Of a stretch of 8,865 nt of DNA, positions 1-5,055 are shown piece by piece. A program made the translations under genes and the position numbers. The stretch's first letter is position 1. Every line of letters begins with the position of its first letter. The notes beneath the pieces were generated by a model. It made no database searches and was not told where the DNA came from. It worked only from the letters and a program-made list of their open reading frames with translations. The DNA lies in the NCBI GenBank assembly GCA_948435975.1, contig CAOJHG010000060.1, positions 1-8,865 on the forward strand, read 5' to 3'. Source of the stretch: an uncultured Oscillibacter sp. (GTDB lineage: Bacteria; Bacillota; Clostridia; Oscillospirales; Oscillospiraceae).

Positions 1-571
1 CCCAGCCCTTTTCCACGATGAGGGCGGAGATGCCCCGGGTGCCGATGCCGGGAGTCGTGACCGCGAAGATGACATAGGTATCCGCCTCTCCGCCGTTGGT
101 GATGAAGATTTTTTCACCGTTGAGGAGGTAGTGATCGCCCATGTCCTCAGCGGTGGTCTCGGTGCCGCCCGCGTCCGAGCCGGCGTTGGGTTCCGTCAGG
201 CCGAAAGCGCCCAGTTTTCGACCGGAGCACAGATCGGGGAGATACTTTTTCTTCTGTGTCTCATTGCCGAAGGCGGCGATGGGGTAAGTGCCCAGGGAAG
301 TGTGGGCAGAGAGGATGACGCCTGCGCCGCCGTCCACGCGGGCCAGCTCTTCCACGGCGATGGCGTAGCTCAGTGCGTCAGCTCCGGCACCCTCGTATTC
401 CGTGCCGTAGGGCAGGCCCATGAGTCCCATTTCCCCCATTTTCTTGACGGCGTCCGTGGGGAAGCGGTTCTCTTTATCCAGCAGGAAGGCGATAGGTTTG
501 ATGTCGGTCTCGGCGAATTCCCGGACCTTTGCCCGGAGCGCTTCATGGGCCTGGGTGGTTTGGTATAACAT
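1..571 (-). CDS. Acyl-CoA dehydrogenase, N-terminal part (cut by window edge)
   Basis: FAD-dependent acyl-CoA dehydrogenase that oxidises an acyl-CoA to the 2-enoyl-CoA (or reduces crotonyl-CoA to butyryl-CoA in butyrate producers) and passes electrons to an electron-transfer flavoprotein in the cytoplasm. The visible 190 residues cover the alpha-helical N-terminal domain (about 1-115) and the start of the beta middle domain. The FAD/substrate signature GLTEPNAGSDAGG is at residues 124-136 and the flavin-side motif FITNGGEAD at 156-164. The catalytic glutamate lies in the missing C-terminal half, so chain-length specificity (short-chain/butyryl is likely) cannot be read. The start at 571 has a clear AAGGAGG site (579-585). 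It lies 45 nt downstream of an Rrf2-type regulator gene with no terminator between, so the two are probably co-transcribed. In clostridia etfB/etfA often follow such a gene; that part is outside the window. Confidence 0.95.
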   Translation of the reverse strand, partial: MLYQTTQAHEALRAKVREFAETDIKPIAFLLDKENRFPTDAVKKMGEMGLMGLPYGTEYEGAGADALSYAIAVEELARVDGGAGVILSAHTSLGTYPIAAFGNETQKKKYLPDLCSGRKLGAFGLTEPNAGSDAGGTETTAEDMGDHYLLNGEKIFITNGGEADTYVIFAVTTPGIGTRGISALIVEKGW

Positions 572-616
572 GCGTGTGCCTCCTTATTACAGTGTCAGAC
601 GGTAGAGTTTCAAGGG

Positions 617-1021
617 TCATTCTGTGAAGATATCGCCCAGGGGGGTCCGCTGAAGTTCTGCATCCAGCACGGTTTGGACTCTGGAGAACTCCCGGCAGAT
701 TCCGCAGCTCCCCGGCGGCAGGTTTTCGCATGAGTAGCCCGCCGCCTGACAGCGGTTGATGAGGATAGGGTTTCCCATAGCGGAAAAGATATCATATAAG
801 GTAAAGCCGGTGCAGGGCTGGGCAAGCTGGTAGCCGCCTCCAGCGCCGCGGGAGCTTTCGACGATACCGGCGGTGTGAAGGCGCTTCATGATTTTCAGGG
901 TGATGGCGCGGGGCATGTGCTCTTGCTGGGCAACGGCAGCGGCAGAGAGCCTTTTTCCGTCATGACGGCAGAGGGCGCGAAGAATCCGCAGGGTATAGTC
1001 TATTTCTCGCGTAACCAGCAT
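617..1021 (-). CDS. Rrf2-family transcriptional regulator
   Basis: A 134-residue DNA-binding regulator of the Rrf2 family (relatives IscR, NsrR, CymR), whose members often sense Fe-S status, nitric oxide or thiols. The winged helix-turn-helix covers about residues 1-75, starting MLVTREIDYTLRIL; the wing motif RGAGGGYQLAQP is at 59-69 or so, and the dimerisation helix follows. Four cysteines sit at 91, 98, 106 and 109 (C-X6-C-X7-C-X2-C), the place where Fe-S-binding members carry their ligands, so a cluster or redox switch is plausible but not proven. I chose the ATG at 1021 rather than an upstream in-frame start at 1087 because the promoter -10 box (1071-1076) lies between them and the family begins at this Met; a GGGGTGA stretch precedes it. 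It lies directly upstream of the acyl-CoA dehydrogenase gene on the same strand, which suggests it controls itself and that enzyme. Confidence 0.92.
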   Translation of the reverse strand: MLVTREIDYTLRILRALCRHDGKRLSAAAVAQQEHMPRAITLKIMKRLHTAGIVESSRGAGGGYQLAQPCTGFTLYDIFSAMGNPILINRCQAAGYSCENLPPGSCGICREFSRVQTVLDAELQRTPLGDIFTE

Positions 1022-1050
1022 GGCGTCACCCCGCTTTCCCTCTTCTCTTG

Positions 1051-1090
1051 AATGTGTACTTTTTTTGTTAATTATACAAGAACACACATT
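1051..1090. promoter_or_regulatory. Inverted repeat around the -10 box, candidate operator
   Basis: AATGTGT (1051-1057) and its exact reverse complement ACACATT (1084-1090) flank the -10 box and predicted start site, 26 nt apart (arm centres about 33 bp, roughly three helical turns). A smaller dyad TTGT (1065-1068) / ACAA (1076-1079) lies inside it. The position would suit autorepression by the Rrf2 protein; binding is inferred only from location. Confidence 0.4.
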
Positions 1091-1098
1091 TTTGTCAA
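1071..1098 (-). promoter_or_regulatory. Sigma-A promoter for the Rrf2 regulator and acyl-CoA dehydrogenase genes
   Basis: On the minus strand a perfect -35 TTGACA (1093-1098) and a perfect -10 TATAAT (1071-1076) are separated by 16 nt. Transcription should begin near 1064, giving a leader of about 43 nt to the regulator ATG at 1021. No other promoter is seen before the dehydrogenase gene. Confidence 0.85.
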
Positions 1099-1229
1099 TC
1101 TTTTCCTGAAGCAGCGCTGAAAATTCAGTGACTTCGCCAAAAAAGAAGGCCCCCGTTTGGCGTTTTCAAGAAGAGAAGGCTGATGAAAATGAGGTCCGGC
1201 ACATCCTCCAAGCTCATGCTTTATATCTT

Positions 1230-1292
1230 GCCGAAACAAAAAGAGACCGTTCACCTATGGCAAGCAGTCTCTTTCCATCCTGTTATTTCGGC
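1230..1292 (-). terminator. Nested hairpin with T-run, probable flavodoxin terminator
   Basis: Read on the minus strand, an 8-bp stem AAAGAGAC/GTCTCTTT (1267-1274 with 1240-1247) with a 19-nt loop is followed by TTTTTGTTT, the usual form of a rho-independent terminator. The loop can partly extend the stem with mismatches. An outer 7-bp stem GCCGAAA/TTTCGGC (1286-1292 with 1230-1236) encloses it. It lies about 100 nt past the flavodoxin stop and before the Rrf2 promoter, so it should insulate the two units. Confidence 0.65.
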
Positions 1293-1308
1293 TTCAGGGA
1301 AAGGAGAG

Positions 1309-1334
1309 GCCCCGCACAGAAGACCATGCGGGGC
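1309..1334 (-). terminator. GC-rich hairpin just downstream of the flavodoxin gene
   Basis: A perfect 8-bp stem GCCCCGCA/TGCGGGGC with a 10-nt loop, 41 nt past the flavodoxin stop codon. On the minus strand the tail is pyrimidine-rich (CTCTCCTTTCCC) rather than a clean T-run, so it may be a weak terminator or a 3'-end stabiliser in tandem with the next hairpin. Confidence 0.45.
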
Positions 1335-1374
1335 AGAATGAGAAAAAGGAGAGATGTATCATGAATGGCGCTGC

Positions 1375-1806
1375 TCAGCAGGCTGCCAGCTTCTTTCCCA
1401 ACTGACGGCACGCCTCCTGAGCGTCACCATCCGGCGCTTCGTTGGCAATCAGCCCCTCGTCCTGAATGAGATTGGCATTAGCGTTTTCACAGCGTGCGAA
1501 CCAATCCCGCATCCACTGGCCGTCGCCCCAGCCGTAAGAACCGAAAAGGGCGATCTTCTTTCCGCCGAGGGAGCCTTCCAGCGCTGTGAACATGGGGTCG
1601 AAGTCCCCTTCCTCCAGGACCTCGCTGCCCATAGCGGGACAGCCAAAGGCCACGGCGCTGAACTCCGGGAACCGGGCGGCAGAGAAGTCCGCAGGGCCCA
1701 GCAGCTCCACTTCTGCGCCAGCCTCCTTGACGCCCTCAGCGATGCAGTTCGCCATAGCCTCTGTGTTGCCGGTGCCGCTCCAGTAGACAATCGCAATTTT
1801 ACTCAT
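1375..1806 (-). CDS. Flavodoxin
   Basis: A 143-residue short-chain flavodoxin: a small cytoplasmic FMN protein that carries low-potential electrons and often replaces ferredoxin under iron limitation. The protein starts MSKIAIVYWSGTGNTE; residues 9-16 (WSGTGNTE) are the phosphate-binding loop for FMN. Later, FGCPAMG (about 55-61) and FGSYGWGDG form the loops around the flavin ring, with the aromatic Y and W that normally stack on it. Length fits short-chain clostridial flavodoxins. The ATG at 1806 has an AAAGGA site about 10 nt upstream; an in-frame ATG at 1857 is rejected because the conserved first beta strand begins at 1806. It has its own promoter far upstream (2162-2190) and terminator-like hairpins downstream. 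With the dehydrogenase nearby, a role as electron acceptor or donor in the same metabolism is plausible but not shown. Confidence 0.95.
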   Translation of the reverse strand: MSKIAIVYWSGTGNTEAMANCIAEGVKEAGAEVELLGPADFSAARFPEFSAVAFGCPAMGSEVLEEGDFDPMFTALEGSLGGKKIALFGSYGWGDGQWMRDWFARCENANANLIQDEGLIANEAPDGDAQEACRQLGKKLAAC

Positions 1807-1832
1807 AGTATCATTCCTTTCCTGATGTGCTG

Positions 1833-1869
1833 TGGGACTTGGGCGGGACAGTCCCATACAGGACCGTCC
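1833..1869 (-). other. Competing GGGAC/GTCCC hairpin elements at the end of the flavodoxin leader
   Basis: Two odd palindromes, GGGAC-A-GTCCC (1845-1855) and GGAC-C-GTCC (1861-1869), have centres 15 bp apart. A third element, TGGGACT (1833-1839), is complementary to AGTCCCA (1850-1856). The 1850-1856 segment can therefore pair either with 1833-1839 or inside the 1845-1855 palindrome, a possible structural switch 11-17 nt before the flavodoxin ribosome binding site (about 1816-1822). Function is inferred only. Confidence 0.3.
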
Positions 1870-1944
1870 ATCCCTTCCTGTTTGAATTCTGGACCGCGCT
1901 TTTCTGGAACAGCGGGAAATAAAGAGGTGCTGTCTTTATGGCTT

Positions 1945-1966
1945 TCAAAAGCTGCCTGACTTTTGA
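1945..1966 (-). repeat. Inverted repeat in the flavodoxin leader
   Basis: TCAAAAG (1945-1951) and CTTTTGA (1960-1966) form a perfect 7-bp stem with an 8-nt loop, extendable with mismatches into flanking GCTT/AAGC. It could fold in the leader RNA. No T-run follows on either strand, so it is not called a terminator. Confidence 0.45.
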
Positions 1967-2075
1967 AGCGGTATTCCTGCCATGCCGCCGGTAAAGAAGT
2001 CCTCTGCCTGTAAGGTCCATTCGATTCCGGCATCCGTTAAAGCGTGTGCTCGCAGCCTGATTTCTGCGCACGGAA

Positions 2076-2091
2076 GTTAGTTTGTACTAAC
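2076..2091. promoter_or_regulatory. GTTAG-N6-CTAAC palindrome, second copy
   Basis: GTTAGTTTGTACTAAC is an inverted repeat with perfect GTTAGT/ACTAAC arms around TTGT. It shares the GTTAG-N6-CTAAC pattern with the copy at 2136-2153, centres 61 bp apart, and lies about 65-80 nt inside the predicted flavodoxin transcript. Two spaced copies of one dyad suggest a regulator-binding pair. Confidence 0.5.
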
Positions 2092-2135
2092 CCCGGCTGA
2101 GAAGAGAAACGGGCCGCCCAATTGCCCGCTCCGGA

Positions 2136-2153
2136 GGTTAGTTATAGCTAACC
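2136..2153. promoter_or_regulatory. GTTAG-N6-CTAAC palindrome at the flavodoxin start site, candidate operator
   Basis: GGTTAG-TTATAG-CTAACC is an 18-bp dyad just downstream of the minus-strand -10 box, covering about +2 to +19, the classical place for a repressor. The GGTTAG/CTAACC arms resemble half-sites of DtxR/IdeR-type metal regulators, but the 6-bp spacer differs from the DtxR consensus, so the regulator is unknown. Iron control would fit a flavodoxin; this is inference. Confidence 0.55.
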
Positions 2154-2161
2154 ACAGGGAT

Positions 2162-2190
2162 ACTATATCACAGATCCCTTTTGCTGTCAA
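2162..2190 (-). promoter_or_regulatory. Sigma-A promoter for flavodoxin
   Basis: On the minus strand -35 TTGACA (2185-2190, perfect) and -10 TATAGT (2162-2167, one mismatch) are separated by exactly 17 nt. The predicted start is near 2155, leaving a leader of about 349 nt before the flavodoxin ATG at 1806. No better minus-strand promoter was found closer to the gene. Confidence 0.75.
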
Positions 2191-2297
2191 CTGTTTTTTC
2201 CATATAAACTGCATTTTTACGGCGGGCCATATTGATGGCAGCTTTGCGGTTAGCTGAAACAAAAGAACCTCAGACAGGCTTCCAGGCCAAATTGCTA

Positions 2298-2326
2298 TTG
2301 AGAATGGCAGATTCCTATGCTATAAT
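2298..2326 (+). promoter_or_regulatory. Sigma-A promoter for ychF
   Basis: -35 TTGAGA (2298-2303) and perfect -10 TATAAT (2321-2326) with a 17-nt spacer and an extended -10 TG (TGCTATAAT). Start is expected near 2333, giving a leader of about 110 nt. The leader can form a 7-bp stem TTTCAGG/CCTGAAA (2344-2350 with 2382-2388) around a 31-nt loop. Confidence 0.8.
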
Positions 2327-2442
2327 AAAAAAATTGAACGTGATTTCAGGAACGCAGCATAAGAAGCTCAGACAAACCGTGCCTGAAAATAACGCAGACG
2401 CGCATAACAGAAAGCCTTGAAAAAAGGAGTTGCAAGAAAGCT

Positions 2443-3552
2443 ATGAAATTAGGAATCGTGGGCCTGCCCAACGTGGGAAAATCGACCCTGTTCAACGCCA
2501 TCACCAACGCCGGCGCCGAGAGTGCCAATTACCCCTTCTGCACCATTGAACCAAAGGCCGGTATGGTTGCCGTGCCTGATGCCCGCCTGGACCGCCTGGC
2601 CGAGATTTATGAGCCGGACAAGAAGACCCCGGCCGTTGTGGAATTTGTGGACATTGCGGGCCTGGTGAAAGGCGCCAGCCAGGGTGCTGGCCTGGGCAAC
2701 AAGTTTCTGGCCAACATCCGGGAGAGCGATGCGATTGTCCACGTGGTCCGCTGCTTCGACGATGAGAACATCATGCACGTGGTCGCCGACGCCAGCACCA
2801 ATGTACCTGTCGATCCCCTGGGGGACATTGAGACCATCGATCTGGAGCTGATTATGGCTGACCTGGAGATGGTAAACCGCCGGGTGGAGAAGGCCCAGAA
2901 AGCGGCAAAGGGCGATAAGAAGTTCCTGCGTGAAGCAGAGGTCTTCCGGTCCCTGGCAAAGCACCTGGACGCCGGAAAATCCGCCCGGACCTTTGACTGC
3001 TCTCCCGAGGACGCCGCGCTGATTGCCACCTCGGACCTTTTGACCCTCAAGCCTATCATCTACGCCGCCAACACGGACGAGGAGGGCTTTGCAAATCTGG
3101 AAAAAAACCGCTATTTCCAGCAGGTCCGGCAGGTGGCCCAGGCGGAGGGCGCGGAGGTGCTTCCCATCTGCGCCAAACTGGAACAGGATGTTGCCGAGTT
3201 GGATGGAGAGGAACGCCAGATGTTCCTGGAAGAACTGGGAGTGAAGGAGTCCGGCTTGGACCGGCTGATTAAGTGCTCCTACAGCCTGCTGGGACTGATT
3301 TCCTTCCTGACCTATGGAAAGGACGAGTGCCGCGCCTGGACCATCAGGAGAGGGACCAAGGCTCCCCAGGCGGCAGGAAAGATTCATACCGACATTGAGC
3401 GGGGCTTCATCCGTGCGGAGGTCCTGTCCTATGAGGATATGGAGAAGTGCGGAAGCGTTGCCGCCGCGAAGGAAAAGGGCCTGCTCCGCAGTGAGGGAAA
3501 AGAGTATCTGGTCCAGGACGGGGATATGATTTATTTCCGATTCAATGTCTGA
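2443..3552 (+). CDS. ychF: Redox-regulated ATPase YchF (Obg-related P-loop protein)
   Basis: Universally conserved ribosome-associated P-loop NTPase of the Obg/HAS-GTPase class, unusual in preferring ATP; in other bacteria it affects oxidative-stress responses. The 369-residue length matches the family. The Walker A loop GLPNVGKST is at residues 7-15, NYPFCTIEP at 29-37, and switch II DIAGLVKGAS at 70-79, with the hydrophobic residue in place of the catalytic Gln that defines HAS proteins. The NxxE base-recognition motif, here NTDE, is at 210-213, consistent with relaxed or ATP specificity. A coiled-coil insertion lies at about 130-170 and the TGS domain at about 286-369. The ATG follows an AAAAAAGGAG site with a rather long spacer of 13 nt; the conserved MKLGIVGLPNVGKS start makes the choice firm. 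It is transcribed away from flavodoxin by its own promoter, and the MATE gene follows after 80 nt with no clear terminator. Confidence 0.98.
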   Translation: MKLGIVGLPNVGKSTLFNAITNAGAESANYPFCTIEPKAGMVAVPDARLDRLAEIYEPDKKTPAVVEFVDIAGLVKGASQGAGLGNKFLANIRESDAIVHVVRCFDDENIMHVVADASTNVPVDPLGDIETIDLELIMADLEMVNRRVEKAQKAAKGDKKFLREAEVFRSLAKHLDAGKSARTFDCSPEDAALIATSDLLTLKPIIYAANTDEEGFANLEKNRYFQQVRQVAQAEGAEVLPICAKLEQDVAELDGEERQMFLEELGVKESGLDRLIKCSYSLLGLISFLTYGKDECRAWTIRRGTKAPQAAGKIHTDIERGFIRAEVLSYEDMEKCGSVAAAKEKGLLRSEGKEYLVQDGDMIYFRFNV

Positions 3553-3632
3553 GCCTGGAGACCGGCTGTCGTTCCCTGTTAGTTAGAAGAAGCGGATTTG
3601 TTCTGCCGCAGGTATAAAGGAGGCCGCCTGTT

Positions 3633-5018
3633 ATGATGAATTCTTCCGGCAACCCCCTGGAGACCGCCCCCATTCCCAAGCTGATTCTGCAATACTCCGT
3701 TCCCACCACCTTGACCTTGATGGTGAGCTACCTGTACAACATTGTGGACCAGATATTCATTGGCCAGGGCGTGGGCATCGAGGGCATGGCTGCGGTCAAT
3801 GTGGCTTTTCCCCTCACCATTCTGACCAACGCCCTGGCGCTGATGCTGGGAGACGGCTGCGCGGCCCAGATCAGCTTGTGCCTGGGCGGCGGGAAGCAGG
3901 AGGAGGCCAGCCGTGCTTTGGGACATACCGTGGCCCTGCTGATAATCTGCGGGCTGTCCATGGGCGTGCTCAGCGGGGTGCTTGCCCCAGGTATTGTCCA
4001 GCTCTTCGGTTCCACGGAGTCCGCCTATCACGAGGCCCTGGCCTATATGCGTGTGATTGCCTGGGGACTGCCCTTCCTGATGCTTGCCCCTTCTTTGACG
4101 GCGGTTATCCGGGCGGACGGGCGGCCTCAGTATTCCATGCGCTGCATGATGCTGGGCGCGGCCATCAACCTGGTGCTGGACCCAGTCTTCATCTTCTGGC
4201 TGCATATGGGCGTAGTGGGGGCCGGTATCGCCACAGTCATCGGTCAGGCGGCGGCAGGCCTGCTGTTCCTCCGCTACCTGGGCCGAACGCAGACGGTCTG
4301 CCTCCGGAAGCAGTATCTTGTTCCGACCTGGCGGTGCTCTGTGCAGATTTTGACTCTGGGGTTCCCCAGTCTGCTGACCCAGGCTATGACCGCACTGGTT
4401 CAAATCGTCATGAACAACCTTATGCGGACCTGCGGCGCGGCCACTGAATATGGAAGCGACGCAGCCCTCTCTGTTTACGGCATGATGATTAAGGTCTACC
4501 AGATTTCCCACTCCATGTTTGTGGGCGTCTCCTCCGCGACCCAGCCCATTAACGGATACAACTACGGCGCAAAACGGTTCCGGCGGGTGCGGGAGACCTA
4601 CCTCCTGGCGGCAAAGATTGCTTTGGGCGTCTCGCTGGCGTGGTTCCTGGTGTTTCAGCTCCTGCCCCGGCAGATTGGGATGTTGTTCGTGGCCAACGAC
4701 CCGGTTTACGCCGGCTTCGCCCAGCACTGCTTCCGGCTGTATATGGGCGCTTTCTTTCTCTACGGCCTGCATATGACCACCGCCTCTTTCTTTCAGGCTA
4801 CCGGAAACCCCGGAAAAGCCCTGCTGATTCCCTTGGCGCGGCAGGGCGTGTTCCTGATTCCGCTGGCGCTCCTGCTCTCCAGCGGCTTCGGCCTGGACGG
4901 GGCTTTGCTGGCGGCGCCGGTTGCGGATACCGCCTCGTTCCTCCTGTCGGTCCTGCTGGTTCGGGCGGAGTTCCGGGGCTGGCGGAAGCGCGGGCTTTTT
5001 GACGGCGATTATATATAA
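3633..5018 (+). CDS. MATE family efflux transporter
   Basis: A 461-residue inner-membrane antiporter of the multidrug and toxin extrusion family, which exports cationic drugs, dyes or metabolites using a Na+ or H+ gradient. The length and about 12 hydrophobic segments in two six-helix halves fit the MATE fold. Visible family features include PTTLTLMVSYLYNIVDQIFIG across helix 1, the cytoplasmic motif IRADGRPQYSM (159-169) followed by NLVLDPVFIF (179-188), and GVVGAGIATVIGQ. The second half contains ATQPINGYNYGAKRFRRVR, the equivalent loop motif. Overall it resembles the MepA/DinF-like subgroup common in Clostridia; substrate unknown. The start ATG has an AAAGGAGG site 9 nt upstream; the next codon is also ATG. 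No own promoter is convincing, so read-through from ychF is possible. The PARG-like gene starts 37 nt after its stop. Confidence 0.95.
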   Translation: MMNSSGNPLETAPIPKLILQYSVPTTLTLMVSYLYNIVDQIFIGQGVGIEGMAAVNVAFPLTILTNALALMLGDGCAAQISLCLGGGKQEEASRALGHTVALLIICGLSMGVLSGVLAPGIVQLFGSTESAYHEALAYMRVIAWGLPFLMLAPSLTAVIRADGRPQYSMRCMMLGAAINLVLDPVFIFWLHMGVVGAGIATVIGQAAAGLLFLRYLGRTQTVCLRKQYLVPTWRCSVQILTLGFPSLLTQAMTALVQIVMNNLMRTCGAATEYGSDAALSVYGMMIKVYQISHSMFVGVSSATQPINGYNYGAKRFRRVRETYLLAAKIALGVSLAWFLVFQLLPRQIGMLFVANDPVYAGFAQHCFRLYMGAFFLYGLHMTTASFFQATGNPGKALLIPLARQGVFLIPLALLLSSGFGLDGALLAAPVADTASFLLSVLLVRAEFRGWRKRGLFDGDYI

Positions 5019-5055
5019 GATAAGTCGCGATTCTTGGAAGCACTTGGGAGGGCTT

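Larger units (their letters stand above)
1022..1374. other. Intergenic region between the flavodoxin and Rrf2 regulator genes
   Basis: A 353-nt stretch with no convincing gene. From right to left it holds the hairpins behind the flavodoxin gene (1309-1334 and 1230-1292), a featureless stretch (about 1167-1229), a short hairpin CGCCAAA/TTTGGCG (1135-1141 with 1156-1162, followed by TTTT on the plus strand, but with no plus-strand gene upstream), and the Rrf2 promoter (1071-1098). Short open frames here lack ribosome binding sites and resemble no known family. Confidence 0.6.
1807..2442. other. Divergent regulatory region between flavodoxin and ychF
   Basis: A 636-nt stretch without a convincing protein gene. 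It holds, left to right, hairpin-forming GGGAC/GTCCC elements beside the flavodoxin ribosome binding site (1833-1869), an inverted repeat (1945-1966), two GTTAG-N6-CTAAC palindromes (2076-2091, 2136-2153), the minus-strand flavodoxin promoter (2162-2190), a stretch of about 107 bp with no recognised element, the plus-strand ychF promoter (2298-2326) and the ychF leader. The predicted flavodoxin leader (about 2155 to 1807) is unusually long. Confidence 0.65.

Noticed and set aside
1135..1166. Hairpin CGCCAAA/TTTGGCG followed by TTTT on the plus strand, like a terminator.
   Set aside because: There is no plus-strand gene upstream for it to terminate and the T-run is short; described only within the intergenic entry.
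1803..2071. Longer overlapping minus-strand frames (76 and 86 codons) upstream of flavodoxin.
   Set aside because: No convincing ribosome sites, no family motifs, and they run over hairpin elements and the flavodoxin ribosome site.
1945..2076. 43-codon open stretch on the minus strand in the flavodoxin leader, ending at a TGA at 1945-1947, protein-like in composition (contains AEDFFTGGMAGIP).
   Set aside because: No start codon with a ribosome site at its front (only an internal Met near its end) and no recognised family; may be chance or a gene relic.
2449..3387. 312-codon open frame on the minus strand inside ychF.
   Set aside because: Shadow of ychF in a GC-rich gene; it has no family motifs while the plus strand encodes a full YchF.
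3578..3586. GTTAGTTAG upstream of the MATE gene, resembling one arm of the flavodoxin palindromes.
   Set aside because: No matching CTAAC arm and no promoter beside it; a 5-nt core is likely by chance.
3613..3618. TATAAA before the MATE gene as a -10 box.
   Set aside because: No -35 at the right distance, and the predicted start would fall inside or after the ribosome binding site.
3579..4772. 397-codon open frame on the minus strand inside the MATE gene.
   Set aside because: His/Gln-rich antisense shadow of a membrane protein gene, without family motifs or promoter.
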